A DNA stretch of 35,876 nt from Butyrivibrio sp. AC2005 (GCF_000424145.1 NZ_AUJI01000045.1:1-35876); one strand, 5' to 3'. Counted from the first letter of the stretch, positions 24,303-32,958 are shown. Numbers and translations: made by a program. The notes: generated by a model not told the origin, from the sequence alone.

Positions 24303-24408
24303 GATACTCCTCTATTCTATCTATATCCGCCGGCATAGTAGCTTTTTCAATGAAAGATAATATATCAATCGTAAGGCGCAGTTTTCCTACAGCGCTGGCA
24401 TATGGGCA
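24286..24408 (-). pseudogene. Possible 3' gene remnant between FGGY kinase and DUF3795
   Basis: After a TAA at 24409-24411 a 40-codon frame reads PYASAVGKLRLTIDILSFIE, then KATMPADIDRIEEYHGHYL, and ends 17 bases inside the DUF3795 gene. It looks coding and has no start, so it may be the tail of a lost gene. Family not recognised. Confidence 0.3.
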
Positions 24409-24418
24409 TTAAAATATG

Positions 24419-26023
24419 TCACATTGTAAATCTGTCGTTTAATTCCCTGAAATTCTTAGCATTACATTTGTATAATCTCTTGAACACTTTGTAGTTTCGT
24501 TCATAAACTTCTTTATTCTCCGGGTTGGGGACATAGATCGCTTTTACTTTTACAAGCCTTTTTGAAAGTTCAAGTACATCCTCGCCTTTTATTCCTGCTG
24601 CAACAACGAGGGCTGTTCCGATGGCTCCAACCTCCTGAGAATTATTAATTGTCTCAATTGTCCGGCCGGTAATGTCCGCAAGCATCTGGCTGGTAACAGA
24701 AGACAGAGCACCACCTCCCACAAATCTGATTGTATCGGAGGTTTTTACCTTTTTAGCCTGACATTCCAAGAGCCATCTGAGGTGATAACAGATACCCTCA
24801 AGAACGGCGCGGATCATGTCCCGCTTGCCGTTTTCAACTCTTATATTAAAAAATATTCCGCCCGCCTTGGAATCCTCAAAGGGACAGCGGTTCCCGTGGA
24901 GCCAGGGTGTAAAGATCACACCATTCGCACCGGGAGGAACCTTACTCACCTCATCAGAGAGGTAATCATACAGACTTATATACTTGTGCTCTACATCATC
25001 AGTTATCTTTGCATCATTTAAATATATACCCACTTCATCCAGCGCAAGATGATTCATCACCCATTCAAAGCATTTCCCTGCTGTTTCAAGTTCTGCATAA
25101 TAATTGAAGTATCCGCGCTTAGCTGATAAAACTCCGGTTATCATGGCATCTATATCAACAGTCTGATAATCCAGATAAGTCGATACCCAGCCTGATGTTC
25201 CGACATATATATGCGTATCTCCTGGTCTCGTACACCCGGCACCGATATTGACGAAGGTTGTATCGCCACCACCTCCAAAAACCGGTATTCCTTTTACAAG
25301 CCCTAGCTCTTTTGCAGCTTTTTCAGTCAGTCCGCCAACCTTATCTGTAGATTCAATTATTTCAGGCATATGATCCGGGTTCACCTTATACATTTTTAGT
25401 AAGCCCTTATTCCAGCCTTCCTTTCCTTTTCTGGTATCATAGAGGAAGGTTGCAAAAGCTGTATCTGCAGTTCTTAGTATCCTGCCTGTGCAACGTGAAG
25501 TAAGATAATCACTGATATCAAGCCATTTATATACTTTACTGAAAACCTCAGGTTCGTTATTTTCCACCCATTTATACTTCCAAACAGGATCCTTGGCACT
25601 TGTTGAACCTGCATAATTAACAATCAGATTCCGTACAAGCTTATACAGACTACAGCCTGAGACCTTGATTATGCCACTTCCCATGCATTCCTTATACTCT
25701 CTGACTCCCTTTTGATCCAGGTAATTCATCGGGCGCCTTAAGGCATTTCCGTTCTCATCCACAAGTACCGTTCCCTGCATTTGCGAGCAGAATGCCATTC
25801 CCTCTATCTCTTCCGGCTTAACGTCAGATTCCTTGAACAGATTTCGTGTAGTGGAACATAAAGCTGCCCACCATTCTTCAGTATCCTGCTCTGCACCGCC
25901 ATCGTCAGAAATATAAAGACCATATTCGGCAACATCACTAGCTATAAGACTTATTTCCGAACCAATATTAAACAGGCAGGTTTTTACATTGCTTGTTCCA
26001 AAATCATAAATTATGATATACAC
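24419..26023 (-). CDS. FGGY-family carbohydrate kinase (xylulokinase-like)
   Basis: A 534-residue sugar kinase. The N-terminal ATPase phosphate loop reads IIYDFGTSNVKTCLF; the first FGGY domain has GMAFCSQMQGTVLVDENG and MNYLDQKG at the sugar site; the second has FGGGGDTTFVNIGAG and the ATP-binding FVGGGALSSVTSQMLADITG, then EVGAIGTALVVAAGI. The catalytic Asp is probably in GGGGDTTF. It phosphorylates a sugar or polyol with ATP in the cytoplasm; D-xylulose is possible but unproven. The start is GTG 26023, immediately after the HAD gene's TAA, with GAGGAT upstream inside that gene. It is the last gene of the six-gene MATE operon. Confidence 0.88.
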   Translation of the reverse strand: MYIIIYDFGTSNVKTCLFNIGSEISLIASDVAEYGLYISDDGGAEQDTEEWWAALCSTTRNLFKESDVKPEEIEGMAFCSQMQGTVLVDENGNALRRPMNYLDQKGVREYKECMGSGIIKVSGCSLYKLVRNLIVNYAGSTSAKDPVWKYKWVENNEPEVFSKVYKWLDISDYLTSRCTGRILRTADTAFATFLYDTRKGKEGWNKGLLKMYKVNPDHMPEIIESTDKVGGLTEKAAKELGLVKGIPVFGGGGDTTFVNIGAGCTRPGDTHIYVGTSGWVSTYLDYQTVDIDAMITGVLSAKRGYFNYYAELETAGKCFEWVMNHLALDEVGIYLNDAKITDDVEHKYISLYDYLSDEVSKVPPGANGVIFTPWLHGNRCPFEDSKAGGIFFNIRVENGKRDMIRAVLEGICYHLRWLLECQAKKVKTSDTIRFVGGGALSSVTSQMLADITGRTIETINNSQEVGAIGTALVVAAGIKGEDVLELSKRLVKVKAIYVPNPENKEVYERNYKVFKRLYKCNAKNFRELNDRFTM

Positions 26024-26662
26024 TTACTCATCCTCTTTAAGGTGTATGCTCCACCCCGTGTCAATCTTCTTTTTAACTTTACCCATAGTCTCCTTATCCA
26101 GATCAGGCCAGTCAATTACTGTAGTCGCCTTATTTGTCACAAGGTATGCTTTTTCCGCGCATAAGGCAATTGGTGTATCAGCAAGAGAATCCGAATAAAA
26201 ATTGTCGATTACAGGAAAACCGTGGTCGATAATGTACTTCGCCTTTTCCTTTGCATACATCAGATTATTCAGGAAAATACCGTACTCACGATCATATTCC
26301 GTAGCCATGTAATTTACACCGAGCCTCTTTGCAATAGGTCCTATAATGCAGTCCGGGGACGCACTGATAATCAGGTCATCCGGCTTTTTCTGCGCCAGAT
26401 ACCACGCTGAAATCTTCTTCTCATATTTGTCCCAGTATTTCTCAATCTGCTCATCAAAATCATCTATCATGGTCAGATAACTGAACATCTTTCTCTGAAG
26501 CTGAAAATTAGGGATCTTACCTTGCTCATGCTGAATCAGACATTTAATAAGTCCGGGAAAAAAAGTAAACCACAGCTTGGGATGCCTTTTCATGCACCAG
26601 AGAGCAAAACCTATAGAACAGTCCGAATAGAAAATAGTTCCATCAAAATCATATACATTCAT
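26024..26662 (-). CDS. HAD-IB phosphatase (SerB-like)
   Basis: A 212-residue HAD phosphatase of the phosphoserine-phosphatase-like group. Motif I is MNVYDFDGTIFYSDCS, with nucleophile and acid/base Asp in DFDGT; motif II is the Ser in DDLIISASPD; the motif III lysine lies in AKEKAKYIIDHG or nearby; motif IV is FYSDSLADTPIAL. A large helical cap (residues 20-85) contains MKRHPKLWFTFFPGLIKCLI, typical of the subfamily seen in lipid-linked or sugar-phosphate contexts. ATG 26662 has AGAAGGG eight bases upstream, while the longer frame to 26698 overlaps the MATE gene. It directly precedes the FGGY kinase, giving a phosphatase-kinase pair. Confidence 0.85.
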   Translation of the reverse strand: MNVYDFDGTIFYSDCSIGFALWCMKRHPKLWFTFFPGLIKCLIQHEQGKIPNFQLQRKMFSYLTMIDDFDEQIEKYWDKYEKKISAWYLAQKKPDDLIISASPDCIIGPIAKRLGVNYMATEYDREYGIFLNNLMYAKEKAKYIIDHGFPVIDNFYSDSLADTPIALCAEKAYLVTNKATTVIDWPDLDKETMGKVKKKIDTGWSIHLKEDE

Positions 26663-26678
26663 GTTCTTTTCCCTTCTC

Positions 26679-28403
26679 TCACTGACTGCTGTGGCCAAAG
26701 CGAATCATGTTCCTGTTATATCCCGTAGTTACAAGGTATGCTTTTTCTTCCTTATGCGCCTGCATAAGTCCGCTGAGTATAAATCCGCTGATACCCTTGA
26801 TCTGCAAGTTTGGATCCGTAAGATCAAATAGTTCACCGGAATCACGTTCTATTATCAGGACAGAATCCTTTTCAAAGAAAAGTGACAGTTCGATCAAAAC
26901 CGGCTTCTTAGACTTTTTATTTCTTTCAAGAATGGTTAAGCCTATCTCCTCTACGAAAAGAGCAGCCCGATTGGCTTCGGTATTTACATAATGCTGTGAA
27001 AGCAGGCTCTCTCCAACACTTTCAGAAAGCGCCGCTGCATTTTCCGCCGTCAGGACACCCTCCATAACCACAATGTTCGTGTCCATGTCCTTAAGTAAAA
27101 ATGGGAAATTATCCTTACCGAACCGGCGATATACAAAGAACATCGCACATGCAAGGGTAAGTAATGGAGCAATGGCAAAACCTGCCCACATTCCCTTTAT
27201 CCCAAATAACTTCGCACCGGCTATAGGAAGGCAAATATATAACAGACCATTCTGAATACATGCGAAGCATGTTGCCATGCCGATACGGTCTATAAGCATA
27301 TAGTAAGAGGTTGTAAGAGATACTGCGCTGCAGAAGGTAAATCCAAGAGACACAATTCTGACAGCCATTATCGAAGGTGAAAGAGCTTCGCCACCTGCGA
27401 TTCCAAAGAGGCCGCAGAACTGCTTCGCAAAAATCCATATCAGAGTCGTCGCTACCACTCCTTCTAAGAGTGCAGCTTTTATTCCGGCAGTCATCGCTCT
27501 CTTTATAAGCTTATGGTTCTTTTCTCCAAAATAGGTTCCAATAAGAGGCTGCAAGGCCATACCAACACCGTCCATGACAACGCTGAACTCAATCAGACTG
27601 ACTACTACTGCAAGGGTAATAAGCCCGGTATCGCCATAATTTCTTGATACAAAGCCTATCATCACATAATCCATAAGCGCCCAGCATAAATACACTGAGG
27701 AATCTACAATGCTATAACGGGATGTTAAGAAGAAGTCCTTAATTGAAAGATGCCACACAAAATGAAGGGTATTTACTTTCCTGAAATAATGCCACAGACA
27801 GACAAGGATACCAAGCCCGTTTCCGATTACGGACCCAAGAATAATACCCGTCATTCCAAAGAACATAGTCAGAACAATGGATAGAACTATATTTCCACCA
27901 ATCTGGAACACATAGCAGATATTATTGCAGAGCTCATCTCCGTCACTGTAAACCATCTGCTCCAGATAAAAGATAACGATAGTAAGAAATGCATTGATTG
28001 GAACAAGCCGATAATACCTTAGCGCATTATCAAGAATGTCTCCTGTTATATTATTCGCCCCAAAGTAGATATCCCGGATAAAGAAGATGACCAGCGCTGA
28101 TATCAGGCCAATTGAAATACTTATAATAAGTCCCTGACCGTAGATTTCATCGGCACGCTTTTTTCTCATCGCTCCCACTTCTCTTGCGAAGACAATTCCG
28201 ACACCTGTTGAGACAAGGTCTCCGAAGAAGGTCACAATACCGGTTACAGGAGTAATAGCATTAATAGCTGCAACTCCTGATTCTCCAATAAAATATCCCG
28301 CAATGATACTGTCACAAAGGAGCATAATGTACATGACTGCTTTAGTGAATGTACCTGATATAAACATAGACCTGAATTTACGTTCACAAAATCCATTTTT
28401 CAT
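26679..28403 (-). CDS. MATE transporter fused to a GHKL-like C-terminal domain
   Basis: A 574-residue membrane protein. Residues 1-440 are a MATE-family exporter with about twelve hydrophobic segments and family phrases such as SIIAGYFIGESGVAAINAIT and GVGMALQPLIGTYFGEKN. Residues 450-574 are soluble and resemble a degenerate GHKL/anti-sigma ATPase: NRAALFVEEIGLTILERN (N-box position) and SVLIIERDSGELFDLTD, where DSG replaces the usual DxG box. The later glycine-rich lid is weak (IKGISGFILSG). MATE proteins export small organic molecules using Na+ or H+ gradients; the tail is absent from typical MATE proteins of about 450 residues. ATG 28403 has GAGG nine bases upstream. It precedes the HAD gene by 16 bases. 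Confidence 0.82.
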   Translation of the reverse strand: MKNGFCERKFRSMFISGTFTKAVMYIMLLCDSIIAGYFIGESGVAAINAITPVTGIVTFFGDLVSTGVGIVFAREVGAMRKKRADEIYGQGLIISISIGLISALVIFFIRDIYFGANNITGDILDNALRYYRLVPINAFLTIVIFYLEQMVYSDGDELCNNICYVFQIGGNIVLSIVLTMFFGMTGIILGSVIGNGLGILVCLWHYFRKVNTLHFVWHLSIKDFFLTSRYSIVDSSVYLCWALMDYVMIGFVSRNYGDTGLITLAVVVSLIEFSVVMDGVGMALQPLIGTYFGEKNHKLIKRAMTAGIKAALLEGVVATTLIWIFAKQFCGLFGIAGGEALSPSIMAVRIVSLGFTFCSAVSLTTSYYMLIDRIGMATCFACIQNGLLYICLPIAGAKLFGIKGMWAGFAIAPLLTLACAMFFVYRRFGKDNFPFLLKDMDTNIVVMEGVLTAENAAALSESVGESLLSQHYVNTEANRAALFVEEIGLTILERNKKSKKPVLIELSLFFEKDSVLIIERDSGELFDLTDPNLQIKGISGFILSGLMQAHKEEKAYLVTTGYNRNMIRFGHSSQ

Positions 28404-28422
28404 CACTTAGTACCTCACTTTA

Positions 28423-28450
28423 GAGACATTGGAACCGTCCCCTTGTCTCA
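28423..28450. repeat. REP-like GGGGACGG palindrome (copy 1, inside operon)
   Basis: The plus strand reads GAGACATTGGAACCGTCC followed by CCTTGTCTCA. Outer arms GAGACA/TGTCTC pair exactly, and GGA/TCC pair around an ACCG loop. On the minus strand its centre is GGGGACGGTTCC, the same core as in the copy at 32923-32954. It lies in the 47-base gap between the 213-residue gene and the MATE-GHKL gene. Confidence 0.7.
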
Positions 28451-29092
28451 TCAAAATAAAACATCCTTAAAGAGATTTGTGGTTTTTTCTTTTCCAATGC
28501 TCTTTACAAACACATCGGTTGATGGTCCGCCGTGCCAAAGAAGTCCATCCACATATGCTGCGGACTTGGCACTTTTTGCTTCTAAATCTGTAACAGGTTC
28601 AGCATACACAGAAAGAAATGCCTGCAGATAATCAAGGCTTATTGCATCAAACATCTCGGAATCTTTTTTCTTCCCCTTAAAGCCAATGCTCTCCGGTAAT
28701 TTAATGCTGTCGTACCAGCGACCTTCTGTTTCATATTTTGTAAAAGCATTTTTGTTCTCTACAATATTCTGAAGACTCTTAAGATTGCACTTTTCCAAAC
28801 ATGTATCATACAACTCTATGATAAGTGTCTCTTTACCCATGGCCTTTATTCTGTCGTAGGAAAACAGTGGAAGGTCAATATCCTTTGGCACAATTATCAA
28901 AGTATCCATTTTCATAAGTCCAAGGAACCCCTTGGCCGCCATTGTTGATACATGCCCTAGTCCTGCTGCTTCATAAGCCTTTATGTCAAATATCATGCCG
29001 CTTACCTTTAATCCGTCATATTCGGAAGTGTCTATTGGAGCAAGCTTGTATTTTTCATTTATCAGCTCTAATAAATCGTCGAGTAAATTCAT
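28451..29092 (-). CDS. Unassigned 213-aa protein in the MATE operon
   Basis: A soluble 213-residue protein with no signal peptide. Its conserved-looking core is AAGLGHVSTMAAKGFLGLMK, MDTLIIVPKDIDLPLFSYDR and ETLIIELYDT, then a C-terminal AAYVDGLLWHGGPSTDVFVK and SIGKEKTTNLFKDVLF. The order of these pieces (an Asp-Leu-Pro-Leu-Phe strand, an acidic strand after it, and a G-x-E/K-K-x(4)-L-F end) faintly recalls ferredoxin-dependent bilin reductases, but I cannot confirm it by eye and do not assign that function. AGGGGAAG precedes ATG 29092. It sits 12 bases after the second MATE gene and 47 bases before the third, so it is co-transcribed with exporters. Confidence 0.75.
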   Translation of the reverse strand: MNLLDDLLELINEKYKLAPIDTSEYDGLKVSGMIFDIKAYEAAGLGHVSTMAAKGFLGLMKMDTLIIVPKDIDLPLFSYDRIKAMGKETLIIELYDTCLEKCNLKSLQNIVENKNAFTKYETEGRWYDSIKLPESIGFKGKKKDSEMFDAISLDYLQAFLSVYAEPVTDLEAKSAKSAAYVDGLLWHGGPSTDVFVKSIGKEKTTNLFKDVLF

Positions 29093-29104
29093 ATCTTCCC
29101 CTTT

Positions 29105-30427
29105 TTAGTCAAGATGCATCAGTGTATAATCAAACAATTTTTCTCTTTTTATAAGTCGAACAAAGAGATACATTAGCGTAAATGCCATGGTCGGTCCCAG
29201 TGTCATACCGACCACTATTCCCACCTCCGAGGTCTGTCCGAGAAGCATGCCAAAGGCTATGGGAAAAATGGCTATGCCTAAGCCTAAGATAGTAATCGTT
29301 CTTGGCAGGCGCTCCGTGTACTGATAAAAAATAGCAGTGATTCGGGTAAGGCAAATGAAAATAGCAGTCGGTGCAAATATCTTCAGCATCAGAGATGTCA
29401 AGGCTGCAGTCTCTGCATTGTCTATATCAAAAGCCTCGGGCAGTAAAGATGATGCCAGAAATATAAGCCCCATAAGCAATGCTCCCTCTATAAGTGCCGC
29501 ACGAAGCGTTTTCTTTATAGAGAGATCCATACACCTGCTGCTGTTTTTACCTATACTGTCATTTACCGATACAAGTTCAAATTCACTTATGCCCTCGCTC
29601 AGGTAAAAAGTAAACTCGAAAATATTTATAACTACTGAAACACCGGCAACTCCTGCAGCACCATAGTTCTTAAGTGTAAAGGAGTTAATCCCGAATTCCA
29701 TTATCACCACAAATATAGAAATTGCACTCTCAGGAAATCCAAGCATTGCCACCCGGAGCGCTTCTTTGGGATTTAGATACCATACGAACTTAAGCCCGTG
29801 CTTTTTTGAAAACAGGAATGTCAGCTTTACCAATAGCGCGATCAGAAGAGACAAAATTGATGCCAGACCGATGCCCATAAGTCCCATTTGCGATCCAAGC
29901 TGTATTGAAAGCAGTACATTTATACCGATTCTGCAAATAATGGCAATATAGAAATGTATAAAGCCTCCGCGGTACAACACATAGGCAAACATGAAGGTAT
30001 CAAATATATCCACCAGGGGATAAAATCGCATAACCATAAAGTAGCTAAGGGCATTGTCATAAACGGAAGGATCATTTGCCACAAACCTGACCAGCTGCGG
30101 TGTAAAGATTACATATATTGAAGCCAGCGCGATCCCGCACAGACCGCATACGATTATTGTCTGGCTAAATAACTCACACATTTTTTTGTGGTCGCCGGCA
30201 CCATGTGCCCTTACAATAAGCGCGGCCCCTGCCACACTGGCAAGATATGCTATAAACACTTCCAGAATCGTATATGGCGTTATCAGATTTACCGCCGCAA
30301 AAACTTCGTCAGTAAACAGATTGCCAACCACAATCTCATCCACGAGCGTCGCTATTATTTCCAGCACGACACCCATAGTCGCTCCGATGAATATCGGAAA
30401 AAAGCGTATATCTTTTTGATTATCCAT
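29105..30427 (-). CDS. MATE-family transporter (no C-terminal extension)
   Basis: A 440-residue integral membrane protein of the MATE/MVF superfamily with about twelve hydrophobic segments. Early phrases LEIIATLVDEIVVGNLFTDE and FAAVNLITPYTILEVFIAYL match the first two helices, and the second half restarts with MEFGINSFTLKNYGAAGVAG, the internal repeat typical of MATE proteins. It ends soon after the last helix (FVRLIKREKLFDYTLMHLD), so it lacks the GHKL-like tail found on its two operon mates. A GGGGG stretch is the ribosome binding site before ATG 30427. It follows the large fusion gene by 21 bases. Expected role: export of an unknown small molecule. Confidence 0.87.
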   Translation of the reverse strand: MDNQKDIRFFPIFIGATMGVVLEIIATLVDEIVVGNLFTDEVFAAVNLITPYTILEVFIAYLASVAGAALIVRAHGAGDHKKMCELFSQTIIVCGLCGIALASIYVIFTPQLVRFVANDPSVYDNALSYFMVMRFYPLVDIFDTFMFAYVLYRGGFIHFYIAIICRIGINVLLSIQLGSQMGLMGIGLASILSLLIALLVKLTFLFSKKHGLKFVWYLNPKEALRVAMLGFPESAISIFVVIMEFGINSFTLKNYGAAGVAGVSVVINIFEFTFYLSEGISEFELVSVNDSIGKNSSRCMDLSIKKTLRAALIEGALLMGLIFLASSLLPEAFDIDNAETAALTSLMLKIFAPTAIFICLTRITAIFYQYTERLPRTITILGLGIAIFPIAFGMLLGQTSEVGIVVGMTLGPTMAFTLMYLFVRLIKREKLFDYTLMHLD

Positions 30428-30448
30428 AAATCCCCCACTTTTAGATAT

Positions 30449-32698
30449 TTATTTTCTTAGGCGAATCGTACTACTGTTGCATGACAAAAGCACATCATAG
30501 CTATAGCTGTCATCCTCAATATCAGGTTTAAACAATTCGCCGTTATCCTTAATTATTATCTCAGGCTCTCCCATAAATCTCAGGACACACTCACCCAGGA
30601 CTTTATGTTTTCCCTTCTTTTCTTCTGTCTTCTCAAAAAGACAAAGTGCCAGGTTTTTAACCTTCTCTATCTTGTTTTCTTCTATTCCCTGACCGGCCAG
30701 ATTATCACTGATCCAGTTGTTTATTCTTTCATATTCCTCCGGAGAATATTCAAAGGAATTCATTTTTACCTTTTCATAGTCCGGATCATCTAATATAAAC
30801 GGAACGTTTTCTCCGCCCTTAATAATGAATACAAATCCAAAGAAGATAGACACTGCTGAAATCTGAGCCAAAAGCATGCCTACACCCATTGCAACAATCC
30901 CGCCTTCCAGACTTAAGGTTACACAGAACAGAATCGGGAAAAGAGCTGTACGGAAAATAACCATCATACATGACCAGAACGGTTTTCCGGTATCACCATA
31001 ATAATCACCAAGAAAACCTCCCACAGAAGCTGCAATTACCCCTACAGCACAATACCTGATACATTTTATAAGCTCATTTCTAAGCGGAGTATCCTCGATA
31101 TCATATAGCGTTAGTACTAGACCCGGCATCAAAAGTAAAAGCAGAGCCATTGCAGTACCGATAATAAGACATACCGTCATAGCTTCCTTAAAAAGGATCT
31201 TTATACCCTCACTGTTTTTTTCACCGGCATAAGTAGCTATCAGATACTCTGCCGCCTCGGAAGGTCCCTTTATCATCTGATATATTTCCAGCATAGCGCA
31301 AAGCACTGTGTTGGCGATAAGGTATCCGCTTCCCCAAAACAGCAAAATAGCTTTTGTAAATGCTGCCGAAACGATAGACATACATAAGCCGGATGTATTG
31401 GTTTTAAGTGAATGCTCCGCAAATCTGAAAAGGTCCTTAAATGAAAACCAAAATCGCAGCTTATAGGTATTACTCTTTTTAAGAAAATGGATAGACACAA
31501 CCAGCAGATAGAATATATAGCTTAGCGCAGTAGCAAGTGCAAGGCCGCCCATTCCCATGGTTTTTGACAAGATAATGGATGCGCCGACATTAACTCCAAA
31601 TGAGGTAAGATACCCTGCATATGAGAGCATATCGTCTCCTTCTGACGAAACTATCTCATCAAAAAATGTCGCAAGTGCCATAAACGGAGGAACTAAAACA
31701 TAATACTTATAATAATCTCTTGCATATGCTCCGATTTCCTCTGTAGCTTTGTAATATCCAAAATATAAATCCTGCGAAAAATGGAATACTACAGTTTGTA
31801 AAACGCCTATGAGTAATGTTGCCAAAAGCCCCAGTGTAAAAAGCTGTCTGGCCCTCTCATAGTTATGATCTCCCTTTGCTCTGGCACACATATTTGAACA
31901 TCCGGATGTGAGGAAATTAGAAAGGAAGGTACTTAATGAAACCAGTGGAAAAACAAGTGAAGTCGCTGCCAGTGCATCAGTTCCCAAAGTATGACCGGAA
32001 ACAACTCCGTCAACCATCGTAAGTGCAACAGCAAAAAGAAAACCTATGGAATATTCAAAAGCTCTGCTCCTATACTCTTTGTTGATGAAATTTTGCTTTA
32101 AAAGTGAATGAATAGCATCAGACAGTTTCCCCGTTTCTTTCAATTTCCTTCGTATAGCTATGCACAAGGCCAGTAAAACCGTACCTATCAGTGCTATGGA
32201 AATACAGGCTGAAAAGGCATTATTCTTAAGTGCTGTCATCTCTTCAAGGAGCTGCGATCTTGGCCAGTCCTCGACAATAAATCCGAAGAAAAGTACAGCA
32301 GCCGGCGGCGTTGCCAGATATGTTACAGCGGTGTTTACAAGTATCTGAATGAAATTAAAAATTATAATTTCCCTGAAACCGAATTTATCCTCATCCTGAA
32401 CAAGGTTCCTGTATATTACACCAATCAGTGCAATTGACAGTCCCTCAAAAAGACCCACAAAACCAAATTCAAAACTTCCGTAGACAAGAAAATCCGTAAA
32501 GACACAGCTGAGCATAGACGTAAAGAATCCCACGACCGGGCCACAGATAACAGATGCCGTAACCACTATGGATTCTCCAAGCCATATAGAGTCATCATGG
32601 CACGATATAACAATCAGATAATCAAGTAGAAGTGCCAATAATGATATGAGCACAATCTGTATAACGCGATTAATAAAGACACGTAAATGCTTTTCCAT
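30449..32698 (-). CDS. ECF-S-like / MATE / GHKL-like triple fusion
   Basis: A 749-residue membrane protein in three parts. Residues 1-185 carry five or six hydrophobic segments with ASVICGPVVGFFTSMLSCVF and GFVGLFEGLSIALIGVIYRN, a G-P-x-x-G pattern as in ECF-transporter S components and related membrane sensors. Residues 205-635 are a MATE domain (ALTMVDGVVSGHTLGTDALA; CSNMCARAKGD; FFDEIVSSEGDD). Residues 650-749 are soluble and GHKL-like, with a degenerate N-box (NLALCLFEKTEEKKG) and a DNG box (PEIIIKDNGELFKPD). It is the first gene of the operon, with GAGGA before ATG 32698. The combination is unusual; a MATE exporter regulated by, or feeding a signal to, both extra domains is my inference. 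Confidence 0.78.
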   Translation of the reverse strand: MEKHLRVFINRVIQIVLISLLALLLDYLIVISCHDDSIWLGESIVVTASVICGPVVGFFTSMLSCVFTDFLVYGSFEFGFVGLFEGLSIALIGVIYRNLVQDEDKFGFREIIIFNFIQILVNTAVTYLATPPAAVLFFGFIVEDWPRSQLLEEMTALKNNAFSACISIALIGTVLLALCIAIRRKLKETGKLSDAIHSLLKQNFINKEYRSRAFEYSIGFLFAVALTMVDGVVSGHTLGTDALAATSLVFPLVSLSTFLSNFLTSGCSNMCARAKGDHNYERARQLFTLGLLATLLIGVLQTVVFHFSQDLYFGYYKATEEIGAYARDYYKYYVLVPPFMALATFFDEIVSSEGDDMLSYAGYLTSFGVNVGASIILSKTMGMGGLALATALSYIFYLLVVSIHFLKKSNTYKLRFWFSFKDLFRFAEHSLKTNTSGLCMSIVSAAFTKAILLFWGSGYLIANTVLCAMLEIYQMIKGPSEAAEYLIATYAGEKNSEGIKILFKEAMTVCLIIGTAMALLLLLMPGLVLTLYDIEDTPLRNELIKCIRYCAVGVIAASVGGFLGDYYGDTGKPFWSCMMVIFRTALFPILFCVTLSLEGGIVAMGVGMLLAQISAVSIFFGFVFIIKGGENVPFILDDPDYEKVKMNSFEYSPEEYERINNWISDNLAGQGIEENKIEKVKNLALCLFEKTEEKKGKHKVLGECVLRFMGEPEIIIKDNGELFKPDIEDDSYSYDVLLSCNSSTIRLRK

Positions 32699-32922
32699 AT
32701 ATTCGTCCTCTAAGTACTACATAGATTATTGTTTTTCATCAGATAAACGATAATCAAACCACGCATAGGAACCGTATTTTCTCATAATCTTATACTATCA
32801 GCATGCTTAATCTGTTTGCAACGCAACAACACCGTAACGCCGCATATATAGAGAACTTTAATAATTTGATTATATATAGGTTATATTTTGTTATTAAAAT
32901 AATCATTATTTCGTGATTAATT
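32699..32922 (-). promoter_or_regulatory. Upstream region of the MATE operon
   Basis: This AT-rich stretch should contain the operon promoter. The best candidate on the minus strand is TTGCAA (32816-32821) and TAGTAT (32792-32797) with 18 bases between, which would give a leader of about 90 bases. No riboswitch-like conserved structure was recognised. The start gene's GAGGA lies about seven bases before ATG 32698. Confidence 0.3.
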
Positions 32923-32954
32923 AAGACATGGGGACGGAACCGTCCCCATGTCTT
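32923..32954. repeat. REP-like GGGGACGG palindrome (copy 2, perfect)
   Basis: A 32-base palindrome with 15-base perfect arms (AAGACATGGGGACGG and its complement) around an AA centre, five bases after the stop of the gene at 32959. It shares the GGGGACGG core with 28423-28450. It could end that gene's transcript, although no T run follows. Confidence 0.8.
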
Positions 32955-32958
32955 TGTC

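Noticed and set aside
24419..32698. MATE operon as a multidrug-resistance island
   Set aside because: No regulator of the TetR, MarR or MerR type, no integrase and no attachment sites adjoin it; the kinase and phosphatase point to metabolism instead.
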